Assembly (NCBI GenBank): GCA_041583495.1
Contig: JBFHFS010000035.1
Coordinates: 1-56,164 of the forward strand
DNA length: 56,164 bases
Reading direction: 5' to 3'
From: JBFHFS01 sp041583495
GTDB taxonomy: Bacteria; Bacteroidota; Bacteroidia; Bacteroidales; Marinilabiliaceae
Shown here: positions 8,919 through 18,426 of the stretch, piece after piece
Position numbering within the stretch: position 1 is the stretch's first letter
How the letters are laid out: each line of letters begins with the position of its first letter
The notes under the pieces: generated by a model
The model's database searches: none
What the model was told of the DNA's origin: nothing
Seen by the model: the letters and a program-made list of their open reading frames with translations, nothing else
Made by a program: the position numbers and the translations under genes

Positions 8919-11237
8919 TTAAAATTTGAAATTCCACGTTATGGATGGCACGATTCCGAACAGGCTTAGCTTAACGGCTTCGGTAGTTCCCTCCACGGTT
9001 TCACTTTCCTCAAAATTAATGGTATAGGCATTTTTACGGTTATAGAGATTGTAAAAAGAGAAATCCCAACCCGATTCATATCTTCTGGTTTTCTTTCCCT
9101 TTAAATGAAAGTTTATATCGAGGCGGTGGTAGTCGGGCATCCGATAGGCGTTTCGTTCGGTATAATAGGGCCAGATTTGCCCGTCGAACTCATATTTTCC
9201 ACTGGGGAAAGTAACCGCATTTCCGGTATAATAAACCCAGGAAGCAGAGACCGACCAGCGTTTGTTTAGCTGATAGTTGGTTACGATTGAGAAGTCGTGT
9301 GTTTTATCGTACTTAGATGGATACCAGTCAAAGTTATTGATGCCTTCAATCTTGTTTTCCGTGCGTGCAAGGGTGTAACTGACCCATCCATTGAGCCTTC
9401 CAATCTTTTTCTTCAGATAAAATTCGGTCCCATAGCTTCGTCCGGTTCCCGAGAGAATATTGGCTTCAATATTTTCGTTAAGCAATACATCCGTTCCATC
9501 TTCGTAATCGAGTACATTCTGCATATCTTTAAAGTACCCCTCCACCGAGAATTCATATTTATTGACGTCAAAGTTTCGGAAATATCCTAAGGCAAACTGG
9601 GTGGCGATGGTTGGTTTAACGTTATGAGTGCTCGGCATCCAGGTGTCGGTTGGTTGGCCTGAGGTACTGTTCGATAACAGATGAAGGTATTGCGCCATTC
9701 GGTTGTAGGAAACCTTAACAGAGCTGCTGGGGCCCAGCTGATAATTCAGCGAGACCCGGGGCTCAAACGAGAAATAAGTTTTCATCAATTCCCCGCTTCC
9801 ATAAAAAGTAGAATCAATTTTTACATTATTCTCATCATATTGATTGCTCCATCCAGCCCCCATTTGGTTAAACATCGAAAGCCGAACTCCGTATTCTGCA
9901 GAAAACCTGTTGCTTACCTTCTGATTATTCGACAAGTACAAAGCGGTTTCGAAGGCCTGTTTCTTATCCAGAACAATTTGTTCACTTTCAACATTATCAA
10001 ATAATAATCTGCCAGGATTAAAGGTATGATAGGTCGAGCTGAATCCGAACCGCCACGTATTTTGGGGATTTGAATACCAGGTAAAATCTTGTTTCAGCCC
10101 AAAATCCTCTATTCCCGAACTCATTTTAATATCATCATCCACATTAAACCCATAATCATAATTGCTGTATAGGGCCGTTGTGTTTGAGAACAATTTGCTG
10201 CCAAAGAGATGATTCCAGCGAATGGTGCCTGTTGAATTGCCCCAGCTCATGCCCATCTCTCCAAATCCAAAATCATCCTTTCCGAAATAGCCTGACAGAT
10301 AAATACGATTTTTGTCGTTAAGGGTATAATTTAGCTTGGCATTCAGGTCGTAGAAATAAAGCGTCATGTCATCGTCCAAAAATCCGGTAGCCTTACCAAC
10401 CAAATCGGCATAACTGCGACGGCCCGAAACGATGAACGACATCTTATCCTTAATAATGGGCCCCTCGAGTGTAAGCCGCGACGAAATGAGGCCGATTCCT
10501 CCTGCTGCCGAGAGGTTTTGATTGTTTCCGTCTTTCATGGTAATGTTCAAAACGGAGGATGCCCGGCCACCATACTGCGAAGGAATTCCCCCCTTATAAA
10601 CCGACATGTTCTTCAAGGCATCAGAATTGAAAACAGAGAAAAAACCCATCAGATGAGAAGCACTGTAAACAGGGGCCTCGTCGAGCAAAATCAGGTTTTG
10701 GTCAATGGAGCCACCACGAACGGTAAACCCGCTGCTTCCTTCCGAGGCGGCACTTATCCCCGGTAACAGCTGAATGGTTTTCAACACATCCTTTTCCCCA
10801 AAAAGTACCGGGATCGTTTCCAATTCTTTAATCTGCAGCTTTTCTACCCCCATGTCGGTAGAGGTGATATTCCGGTCTTTCTTTTCAGAAGTCACTACCA
10901 CTTCCTCCAGTCCAATTCGCGAAGGTTCAAGTTTTATGTTCAGACCGATATTTTTATTCAGCACAATGACCTTTGAGCGGGCGTTATAGCCCAAATAACT
11001 TATTTGGATATTACGTGTTCCTAAAGGTAATGTAAGGGAGTAGAATCCGTAGGTGTTGGTAATGGTGCCGTTGGTGGTGCCCTTTTCATAAATGGTAGCT
11101 CCTACTAAATCTTCTCCGGTTAAAGCATCGGTAATCTTCCCGCTAATGGTAAACTTTTCCTGAGCATTTGTTTGATTAAAAATGAGCAGAAATAAAAGAG
11201 GAATATAGAATTTACGCACAATTGTTTTATTGATCAT
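8919..11237 (-). CDS. TonB-dependent receptor with carboxypeptidase-regulatory N-terminal domain
   Basis: The 772-residue outer-membrane protein starts with a signal peptide (ending near NQTNAQ, residue 25). Then comes a CarboxypepD-reg-like beta domain (KFTISGKITDALTGEDLVGATI, residues 28-110), a plug domain (about 125-235, with GGSIDQNLILLDEAPVY) and a barrel of about 520 residues ending in the aromatic-rich SITWNFKF. It is shorter than SusC proteins (about 1000 residues) and no SusD is present, which fits the class paired with DUF4249 lipoproteins. It is the first gene of a three-gene operon with a ferredoxin and the lipoprotein. The substrate could be a metal chelate or small molecule; the sequence does not say. 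Confidence 0.9.
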   Translation of the reverse strand: MINKTIVRKFYIPLLFLLIFNQTNAQEKFTISGKITDALTGEDLVGATIYEKGTTNGTITNTYGFYSLTLPLGTRNIQISYLGYNARSKVIVLNKNIGLNIKLEPSRIGLEEVVVTSEKKDRNITSTDMGVEKLQIKELETIPVLFGEKDVLKTIQLLPGISAASEGSSGFTVRGGSIDQNLILLDEAPVYSASHLMGFFSVFNSDALKNMSVYKGGIPSQYGGRASSVLNITMKDGNNQNLSAAGGIGLISSRLTLEGPIIKDKMSFIVSGRRSYADLVGKATGFLDDDMTLYFYDLNAKLNYTLNDKNRIYLSGYFGKDDFGFGEMGMSWGNSTGTIRWNHLFGSKLFSNTTALYSNYDYGFNVDDDIKMSSGIEDFGLKQDFTWYSNPQNTWRFGFSSTYHTFNPGRLLFDNVESEQIVLDKKQAFETALYLSNNQKVSNRFSAEYGVRLSMFNQMGAGWSNQYDENNVKIDSTFYGSGELMKTYFSFEPRVSLNYQLGPSSSVKVSYNRMAQYLHLLSNSTSGQPTDTWMPSTHNVKPTIATQFALGYFRNFDVNKYEFSVEGYFKDMQNVLDYEDGTDVLLNENIEANILSGTGRSYGTEFYLKKKIGRLNGWVSYTLARTENKIEGINNFDWYPSKYDKTHDFSIVTNYQLNKRWSVSASWVYYTGNAVTFPSGKYEFDGQIWPYYTERNAYRMPDYHRLDINFHLKGKKTRRYESGWDFSFYNLYNRKNAYTINFEESETVEGTTEAVKLSLFGIVPSITWNFKF

Positions 11238-11320
11238 ACTCTTGTTTTGAAACGAATGGGATCGTTTTTGACAGGCTTTTTCTATGGGTGACTTTTTTTA
11301 ACCAGCTTATGGAGACCATT

Positions 11321-11965
11321 TTATTTTGTTGCTACTAACGGGGCTTTTTTAAGCCACTTTGGGTGGTCCAATTCATTCAGCATGAAATCGGTTAACTGGT
11401 TGAGATCGACAGCCGTTCCCAGGAACTTATTATCATCGGCAATCAACACCCCCTTAACCTCCTCTTTAATCATGGGGGGACGTATATTGGTCCACTCCAG
11501 CTCACTTTGCTCTAGCAATTGAAGTTCCCGGTCCTTGATGTCAACAGTTGATGGGGAGGCCATTTTCAGCATTACGCGTATCAATTTTCGAGCCAAAGGA
11601 AGGTTTTCGTTGGCCAGTTTAATCCCGGCGCCGGAGATGTTGATCCAACGGGTTTGCTTATCGGCTTGCATCTGAGAGATGATATAGGCCAGTGCGTTTA
11701 GGTAGTTGTTTTCGTCACTTTTGGTTAGATTTCCATCCATGGGGGGACCAATGGTAGACAGAACCGCCTGGGAACCCTCCAATGCTTGTCTGAGTTTGTC
11801 TTTATCTAAATAGTTGCCCTCGATCACTTCTATATGGGGGGCAAGGCCTTGCAGTTTTTCGGGGTTTCGGGCTAATGCTTTTACCCTGACGCCTTTGTCT
11901 ATGGCTTTTTGTAAGAGGTTTTTGCCCACCCGACCCGTAGCCCCCAAAATGGTTATCTGATTCAT
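11321..11965 (-). CDS. NmrA-like NAD(P)-binding protein (short atypical SDR)
   Basis: The 214-residue product begins MNQITILGATGRVGKNLL, the glycine-rich G-x-x-G-x-x-G nucleotide-binding turn of the NAD(P)H-binding NmrA/BVR-B-like group. It continues with VRVKALARNPEKL, where the basic residues favour NADP. Internal elements WINISGAGI (about residue 105) and EWTNIRPPMI (about 155) complete the fold. The AraC regulator at 12058-12927 lies just upstream on the same strand with a 92-base gap and may control it. The reaction is not known. Confidence 0.85.
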   Translation of the reverse strand: MNQITILGATGRVGKNLLQKAIDKGVRVKALARNPEKLQGLAPHIEVIEGNYLDKDKLRQALEGSQAVLSTIGPPMDGNLTKSDENNYLNALAYIISQMQADKQTRWINISGAGIKLANENLPLARKLIRVMLKMASPSTVDIKDRELQLLEQSELEWTNIRPPMIKEEVKGVLIADDNKFLGTAVDLNQLTDFMLNELDHPKWLKKAPLVATK

Positions 11966-12057
11966 TTTTTACTTGTATTAATTAATGGGTGTAAAGGTGC
12001 GGGGAAGGGGCGTGGCGAGAAAGGTTAATAATGGTTGATGGATGGTAAATGGGTAAC

Positions 12058-12927
12058 CTAGGCTAAGGTTTTGCGAAATTCAACCGGGGTAAGGCTCGTG
12101 TGTTTCTTAAAATATTTAAGAAAATTGGTAGGCTCATCAAAACCCAGGGCAAAGGCAATTTCTTTTACCGATAGCGATGTGGAGACCAGCCCTCTTTTGG
12201 CTTCGAGAATCACATATCTATCAATGAACGATTTAGCAGTGGCTTTCACAATGGCCTTACATACCTCATTGAGGTGTTTATAAGAGATGGATAGTTCAGC
12301 GGCATACCTCTTGGCATCCCGTGTTTTCGTGAAGTTGCTCTCTATCAGTATTCTAAAACGATTAAAGTATTCCAGATCTTTATGATCAATAGAGATGGTG
12401 GTGGAACGGGTCTTTTCATCGTTGAGTTTTAAGAGGTAAATCCCCAGAAGAGCACCGATAATATTGGGCAGCGAGGGCGAAGTGGTTTTTAACTCCTTCT
12501 CGATAACACTTAGTAGGGTATGGTTGCGGTCGGGATCGTTAATTTTTTTCTGCCCCAGGAAATAATTATACAGATGGTTAATCCGTGCAATGGTTGATTG
12601 GGCCATATATTTTTGCATAAACGCTTCGGTAAAAAGAACCAGGTAGCCTTTGTACTGAGAGGATTCATCAAATGCATGTATCTGACCTTTTGAAATAACC
12701 ATTACATCTCCTTTTTTCAAGGTGTGTATTTCAAAGTCTACAATATGATGGACCTCTCCATGGGTAATAATCATAATGGCAAAAAAGCTCAGCCGGTGGG
12801 GCTGAAAGGGATTATGGTCGGTTGGTTTTCTTATTTCCAACATGAGTTCTTCCATTGAAACCAATTGGAAACCCTTTACTTGTAATTCCTTGTTTTTCCT
12901 AAAGCTTATTTCCGGGATATTTTTCAT
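12058..12927 (-). CDS. AraC-family transcriptional regulator
   Basis: The 289-residue protein has an N-terminal cupin-like sensing region (residues 40-110, with HHIVDFEIHTLKKGDVMVISKGQIHAF) and a C-terminal pair of helix-turn-helix motifs. The second of these ends with the AraC signature IAFALGFDEPTNFLKYFKKHTSLTPVEFR. The layout matches one-component regulators that sense small ligands. A TAAATTTG box on the minus strand at 13084-13091 could be its promoter, with a leader of about 150 bases. The NmrA-like reductase downstream is the obvious candidate target. Confidence 0.88.
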   Translation of the reverse strand: MKNIPEISFRKNKELQVKGFQLVSMEELMLEIRKPTDHNPFQPHRLSFFAIMIITHGEVHHIVDFEIHTLKKGDVMVISKGQIHAFDESSQYKGYLVLFTEAFMQKYMAQSTIARINHLYNYFLGQKKINDPDRNHTLLSVIEKELKTTSPSLPNIIGALLGIYLLKLNDEKTRSTTISIDHKDLEYFNRFRILIESNFTKTRDAKRYAAELSISYKHLNEVCKAIVKATAKSFIDRYVILEAKRGLVSTSLSVKEIAFALGFDEPTNFLKYFKKHTSLTPVEFRKTLA

Positions 12928-13474
12928 TCGCCTAAATCTTATCTTTTCTAATGCCTTCCCGCGTGTATTCCCGGGAACAATCCCCTGTTGGGGCCTTCAA
13001 TTTGGGTTCAGTCGATTCCTGATTTCACTGGTGATGGCCTACTCTTATCACTGAACAGAAGAATCTTTTTTTCGGCCCGTTGTCAAATTTAAGAAAAAGT
13101 CGAGTATTTGATTCCTATTGATGATTTCGAAAATTTAAGGAATGGCTCCAGGTTTATCGCGAATCTTTTAACAGGTTGGTGATAACGGGTTGTAATAATT
13201 GCTGTTATGACCTGAACTGGCCTGCGGTGTAAAGTGTTCTACTAAAAGTATTCCTGCCAACCTTGCCTTGTTTTCTCTTTTTGGTTTATTTTTACAGAGA
13301 CTTGGAGCCTGTTTGTGTTTCGTTTTTGGAATTAGTTTGGTTCTCATACAAGGCAAAATTGATGCGGATAGTAGGGCTATTTAAAGAGTTTTTGGTGCCG
13401 AATGGGGGACAAAATAAACTACAGGATAAAATTTAAACAGGTATATGCTGATAAACGATAAAAATCTATTTAAA
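12928..13474. other. Divergent intergenic region between AraC regulator and sulfatase
   Basis: About 550 bases that separate leftward and rightward genes and must hold both promoters. I see one TAnnTTTG match on the minus strand (13084-13091) but none convincing on the plus strand ahead of the sulfatase. No gene is supported; a minus-strand open frame at 13168-13356 has no family features. Confidence 0.35.
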
Positions 13475-14932
13475 ATGCGAACAAATTTTCTTCTGATACT
13501 CTTGATATTAGGTGCCTTAATGGGAACCGGGTGCAAAGCTGAAAAGCCAAATGTTATCTATATTTTAACCGATCAGTGGCGGGCAGAAGCGTTCGGATAT
13601 GCCGGGGATAAGAATGTACAGACCCCATATCTGGATAAATTTGCCAGTGAGGCAGTTAATTTTAAGAATGCCATCTCTGTTTGTCCCGTATGCACGCCTC
13701 ATCGTGCTTCTTTATTAACCGGGAAATATCCTACCTCTACCGGGATGTTTCTCAATGACTTATATCTTCCCAGTGAAGAACTTTGTATGGCTGAAATCTT
13801 TAAATCAGCAGGATATAGTACCGCTTATCTGGGGAAATGGCATCTTGATGGGCATGGCCGCTTTAATAATGTAAGCCCTGAACGCAGACAAGGCTTTGAC
13901 TTTTGGAAGGCACTGGAATGTTCTCATGATTATAACAAAATGCCTTACTACGAAAATGATTCCCCGGAAATGAAGTATTGGGAGGGATATTCGCCCTTTG
14001 CCATTTCAAGGGAAGCCCAACGTTATATGGCTGAACATGCACAGGACCCAAATCCCTTTTTATTATTTGTCTCTATTGCTGCGCCTCATTTTCCGCATTC
14101 CAACGCACTCGATGAATACAAGGCGCTTTATCCCGAGGCTGAAATTAAAACTGCCTCAAATGTGCCCAATGAGATGATTTCCAGGATTCAACAAGAATTA
14201 AACGGGTATTATGCACATTGTACGGCCATTGATAAAGCTGTTGGAGAACTGCTCGAAAAAATGAAAAAATTGGGTTTGATGGAAAACTCCGTGGTTGTTT
14301 TTTCATCCGATCATGGCGAAATGATGGGTGCCCATGGGGTGCGACCTAAAAGCAAACAAGTGGCCTGGGATGAATCTATTCGCGTGCCTTTTTTAATAAA
14401 AACGCCCTATAACACCGGGGAAAAGGGTGAAATAGTTAATGCCCCTATAACTACCCCCGATATCCTTCCAACGTTATTGAGTCTGGCCAATATCGAGATT
14501 CCCGGGTCGGTTGAGGGTGAAGATCTTTCAATGCTGGTTAAGTCGCCCGATTCAAAAGTGGATCGTCCGGCTTTATTTATGAACGTATGTCCTTTTGGCA
14601 ATGAATACCACCACGATGAATACAGGGGAATCCGCACCATGCAATATACCTATGTTTGTTCCCCTAAAGGGCCGATAATGCTTTTCGATAATTTAAATGA
14701 CCCCGGCCAGATGAACAATCTGGTTGATAATAAGGAGTTGGCCGGGATTCAACAATCCCTGGACATAAAACTTCAGGCAGCACTGAAAGACATTGGAGAT
14801 GAAAATTTTAAAAACCGGGAATTTTATCTGGACAAATGGAATTTGAAACTGAATGGCGGAAAAGTGGTCGATTATTCAGGATTTATGCATGGTAAAGGGG
14901 TCGTTCAGTCGCCTGCTTTGAGAAAACAGTAA
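13475..14932 (+). CDS. Sulfatase lipoprotein (type I, Cys-type active site)
   Basis: The product is 485 residues from ATG 13475. It has a lipoprotein signal with cysteine at residue 20 (LMGTGC), the metal-binding start NVIYILTDQWR (residues 26-36) and the sulfatase signature C-T-P-H-R at residues 73-77. Cys73 would be converted to formylglycine by a maturase not present in this window. The SSDHGEMMGAHG motif (about residues 278-289) supplies further metal ligands. Surface location fits removal of sulfate from polysaccharide. A GH106-type rhamnosidase gene follows after 22 bases, so the two probably act on the same sulfated, rhamnose-containing glycan. An in-frame ATG at 13445 would bury the signal peptide. 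Confidence 0.9.
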   Translation: MRTNFLLILLILGALMGTGCKAEKPNVIYILTDQWRAEAFGYAGDKNVQTPYLDKFASEAVNFKNAISVCPVCTPHRASLLTGKYPTSTGMFLNDLYLPSEELCMAEIFKSAGYSTAYLGKWHLDGHGRFNNVSPERRQGFDFWKALECSHDYNKMPYYENDSPEMKYWEGYSPFAISREAQRYMAEHAQDPNPFLLFVSIAAPHFPHSNALDEYKALYPEAEIKTASNVPNEMISRIQQELNGYYAHCTAIDKAVGELLEKMKKLGLMENSVVVFSSDHGEMMGAHGVRPKSKQVAWDESIRVPFLIKTPYNTGEKGEIVNAPITTPDILPTLLSLANIEIPGSVEGEDLSMLVKSPDSKVDRPALFMNVCPFGNEYHHDEYRGIRTMQYTYVCSPKGPIMLFDNLNDPGQMNNLVDNKELAGIQQSLDIKLQAALKDIGDENFKNREFYLDKWNLKLNGGKVVDYSGFMHGKGVVQSPALRKQ

Positions 14933-14954
14933 ATTAAGCGAATCGTATCAACCA

Positions 14955-17813
14955 ATGAAACTAATAAATCTATCCATTTGTCTTGCAATTTCTCTAAGTT
15001 CCTGTACCTCACAGGGTAAAATACAACCTACCACAGAACTTTCACCCGAAAGTTTTGCAAACCCTCCCCTGGAGGCCCGTCCTTTGGCCTTATGGGATTG
15101 GTTGAATGGTTACGTAGATACCGCCAAAATGGTGTTTGAACTGGAGCAGATGAAAGACAAAGGGATGCAGGGAGCTCTTATATGGGATCTGGGTGCCCTC
15201 ATAGATCCTGAGAAAGTTATTCCTGAAGGCCCTTCGTTTTTGGGTGAAAAATCATTGGACTATATATCGCTGGCACTCAAGACCAGTGGCCGCCTCGGAC
15301 TGAATCTGGGGGTGTTGGGTTCCAGCAGCTGGAATGCCGGAGGCAGCTGGATCGGCGAGGCTGATGCAAGCAAGCAGCTTTTGAGTATCCAACAAAGCGT
15401 GGTGGGTCCCGCTAAGCAGAAGATTATCATTGGAACACCGGTCAGTAGGAGGGGGGAGGTTAAGACCTATTCATTGGTCAGCTCTGTGGCATTCCCTTTT
15501 TCCGAGGCCCATGAAATTGATTTTTCAGCAACAAAGCCCATCCCATTGGATGCCTTTACTTTAGATAATAAGCTGATTGAGTGGGAGGTGCCCGATGGGA
15601 AATGGGAGATTGTATCTTTTTTTATGTGCAATACAGACCAACCCCTGACCTGTCCGAGTCCCAACTCCAATGGTTTGATGATCGACCATCTGAGTCTGAA
15701 GGCCACCCAGGCCCATTTCGACACCGTTATGTCAAGACTTGCCAGTATAGGGAGCCCGGAACATCATATTAAGTTCATGGAGTTAGACAGCTATGAGGTT
15801 TGGTCGGCAAAGGACTGGACCCCCGGTTTTATTCAGGCCTTTAAAGAGCGTTATAACTATGATCCTATTCCATTTTTGCCTCTTCTGCAAGGATATCGTA
15901 GTCTGGACTCGATTGTTGGCAGCCGTTTCCTGGGGGATTATAGCCGTTTGGTTAGCGACCTGATCATTGAAAATCATTACAGCAAGGCGGTTGATTACGG
16001 AGATGAAAATGGAATTCAGATGTTTATTGAGGCCGGGCATGGTGGTTCTCCCCGGGTTGATCCCCTAAAAGCTCTTGGAAATTCGCATATCCCCATGGGC
16101 GAGTTTTGGAACCGGAAACGTCATTGGGTGACCAGGGAAGCAGCCAGTGCCGCCCATATCTATGGTAAAAAAGTAGTGGCTTCCGAATCGCTCACAGGTT
16201 GGAATAACTGGCAACACGGGCCCACCGACTTTAAACAGCTGTGCGATATTGCCTTTTGTGCAGGGCTGAACCAGATTGTCTTCCATACCTTTGCTCATAA
16301 TCCTGAAATAGCGGGTAAGCCTGGTTTTGTTTATCATGCCGGAGAACATATCAATGTAAATACCACCTGGTGGGAAATGGTAAATCCTTTTATGGATTAC
16401 CTCAGCCGGTGCTCCTATATGTTACGGCAGGGTAACTTTGTGGGAGATGCCTGTCTTTATTATGGCGACCAGGCCCCTAACCTGGTTCCCTCCCGGCGTA
16501 TTGATCCCAACATAACCCCCATCTTTGAAGAAGGACATTGCTTACACTGTGGAGAACCAAAACCTGTGGACTCCGGCGAATTACCCGGTTACGATTATGA
16601 TTATATCAACGCCGATGTGATTACCACCACGCTGGCTGCCCAAGAGGGGCGATTTGTTTTGCCCTCGGGGCAATCGTACAGGGTTCTGGTACTTCCCCAG
16701 CGGGAGGATATCTCCCTTGAGGTATTAAAGAGCCTGGCCACGCTGGTGTATGATGGGGGAGTCGTTATTGGGCCCAAACCTCAAAGATCTACCTCACTAA
16801 AAAATTATCCCCGGTGCGACCAGGAGATCCTGTCTATTGCCGGCAAAATGTGGGGAGATTGTGATGGAAAGTCGGTTCTTTCAAATCCCTATGGAAAAGG
16901 AACCGTTTACTGGGGGAAAACCGTTAAACAGGTATTAGAGGACCTTGAAATTGCAGCCGATTTTGAAGTAACAGGGATCGATAATTCAGACCGGCATATT
17001 GACTATATTCATCGGCGGACTGCCACAGAAGAGATCTATTTTGTGTCGAACAGCAGTCAAGGAACTGAAAAAGTTAGCTGTGTTTTCAGGGTGGAAAAAA
17101 ACAAAATACCGGAAATATGGGATGCCGAAAGTGGCTTGGTTCAGCGGGCGGTCGAATATGAAAAAGTGAAAAACGGGATTCGGATGGAGCTGGTAATGGA
17201 TCCGCTGGCCTCAAGATTTGTGGTGTTCAGAAACCAATCCACAGGTAAAAATGATGAGGCCTTAGTTGGCGATTTACAATATGGATTTTTTACCAACACA
17301 ACATCAGATGAAGGCCTGGAGACGATAGATATCTCCGATAATTGGGCGGTTCGCTTCAACCCGGAAATGGGTGGTCCGGAATCTTACAGCTTCGAAAAAC
17401 TCAGCAGCTGGTCCGATAGCGACAACGAGGGAATTAAGTATTACTCAGGATCAGCAACCTACACAAGAGAATTTATGGTGAGCAGGGAAACATTGTCGAA
17501 GCAGAAGGAGGCATTTGTTGTTTTCGGGGATATTCAGGAAATGGCCCGTGTTTCCGTAAATGGTCAGGATTGTGGTATCCTGTGGACCCTGCCTTACAGG
17601 GCAAGGATCACTCCTTACCTGAAGGAGGGGAAAAATACCCTGAATGTGCAGGTCATTAATACCTGGAACAACCGGATCGTGGGAGATTACAAAAATCCAA
17701 AGGGAAAAGTATATACCCAAACCAATGCAAAAAATAAGTTTAATGAAAACAGTCCTCTGTTGAAATCCGGGTTGATGGGCAAAGCGGAGATATATATTAC
17801 GAATGGGGATTAA
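14955..17813 (+). CDS. GH106-type alpha-L-rhamnosidase, lipoprotein
   Basis: The 952-residue product has a lipoprotein signal (cysteine at residue 17, SLSSC). It begins like GH106 enzymes with the conserved segment RPLALWDWLNGYVD (about residues 37-50) and MQGALIWDLGAL. Mid-protein features are FMELDSYEVWS (about residue 273), VASESLTGWNNWQHGP (about 415) and a C-terminal jelly-roll-like region with NTLNVQVINTWNNRIVGD. GH106 enzymes release alpha-L-rhamnose from pectin side chains and related glycans. It follows the sulfatase by 22 bases and is probably in the same operon, arguing for a sulfated rhamnose-rich substrate. Confidence 0.85.
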   Translation: MKLINLSICLAISLSSCTSQGKIQPTTELSPESFANPPLEARPLALWDWLNGYVDTAKMVFELEQMKDKGMQGALIWDLGALIDPEKVIPEGPSFLGEKSLDYISLALKTSGRLGLNLGVLGSSSWNAGGSWIGEADASKQLLSIQQSVVGPAKQKIIIGTPVSRRGEVKTYSLVSSVAFPFSEAHEIDFSATKPIPLDAFTLDNKLIEWEVPDGKWEIVSFFMCNTDQPLTCPSPNSNGLMIDHLSLKATQAHFDTVMSRLASIGSPEHHIKFMELDSYEVWSAKDWTPGFIQAFKERYNYDPIPFLPLLQGYRSLDSIVGSRFLGDYSRLVSDLIIENHYSKAVDYGDENGIQMFIEAGHGGSPRVDPLKALGNSHIPMGEFWNRKRHWVTREAASAAHIYGKKVVASESLTGWNNWQHGPTDFKQLCDIAFCAGLNQIVFHTFAHNPEIAGKPGFVYHAGEHINVNTTWWEMVNPFMDYLSRCSYMLRQGNFVGDACLYYGDQAPNLVPSRRIDPNITPIFEEGHCLHCGEPKPVDSGELPGYDYDYINADVITTTLAAQEGRFVLPSGQSYRVLVLPQREDISLEVLKSLATLVYDGGVVIGPKPQRSTSLKNYPRCDQEILSIAGKMWGDCDGKSVLSNPYGKGTVYWGKTVKQVLEDLEIAADFEVTGIDNSDRHIDYIHRRTATEEIYFVSNSSQGTEKVSCVFRVEKNKIPEIWDAESGLVQRAVEYEKVKNGIRMELVMDPLASRFVVFRNQSTGKNDEALVGDLQYGFFTNTTSDEGLETIDISDNWAVRFNPEMGGPESYSFEKLSSWSDSDNEGIKYYSGSATYTREFMVSRETLSKQKEAFVVFGDIQEMARVSVNGQDCGILWTLPYRARITPYLKEGKNTLNVQVINTWNNRIVGDYKNPKGKVYTQTNAKNKFNENSPLLKSGLMGKAEIYITNGD

Positions 17814-18065
17814 CCAGGACAGAAACTAACTGTATAACCACTCCCGATTTATTTTTTATTGGCCCACCGATTCGGCAAACCAAAAAAGAAAAATTACAAG
17901 CCCGGGGGAGCTTTTTGGTAAAACCAGAATCATGAATGATATAAAAAGCAGCAAGTTGGAATGACCCGATGGGATGCCGGAATGCTAATTAGCAGGTGAA
18001 GGAGGCTGTTTTTTAGGGCATTATACAAATCGCTGTTTTTTAAAAACACTAAAAAACCCAGAGAG

Positions 18066-18365
18066 ATGAAAGAAGCCAGATTATATGTGGATTTTAATGA
18101 AATGATAGAAGACGACCTGGTGCTTCTTTCAAAAACTGACTTCAAAGAAGATTCAAAGGGAAATACCGTTAAATTAAAGGAAGGATTAAAGGTTAAAATA
18201 TACTCGGATGATTTGAGTGGTTGTAGTGAGGAGGACAATTTAATTGCCGAAGGAATTGTTGAATTAAATACTCATGCTGGCTGGATAAATGAAGCAAAAT
18301 GGAATTGCAGAATAAACAAAGCCGGGATATATAATGAATCCCAAAAGAAAATAAAAGCAACCTAA
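18066..18365 (+). CDS. Small conserved cytoplasmic protein of unknown function
   Basis: The 99-residue acidic protein starts KEARLYVDFNEMIEDDLVLL and contains LNTHAGWINEAKWNCRINKAG. It has no signal or membrane segment. I recall similar short conserved hypotheticals in many bacteria but know no function. It begins with ATG at 18066 with AGAGAG upstream as a plausible ribosome site. It is isolated between GH106 and the convergent ABC-F gene. Confidence 0.7.
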   Translation: MKEARLYVDFNEMIEDDLVLLSKTDFKEDSKGNTVKLKEGLKVKIYSDDLSGCSEEDNLIAEGIVELNTHAGWINEAKWNCRINKAGIYNESQKKIKAT

Positions 18366-18426
18366 TCTTAGCATGCTTGAAAATTCCGGTCCTGGATGCC
18401 TCACGAAAAGATGCGGCTTATCCCCC

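Noticed and set aside
8919..11237. SusC-type receptor of a polysaccharide utilisation locus
   Set aside because: The protein is too short for SusC and no SusD-like gene is adjacent; the partner is a DUF4249 lipoprotein.
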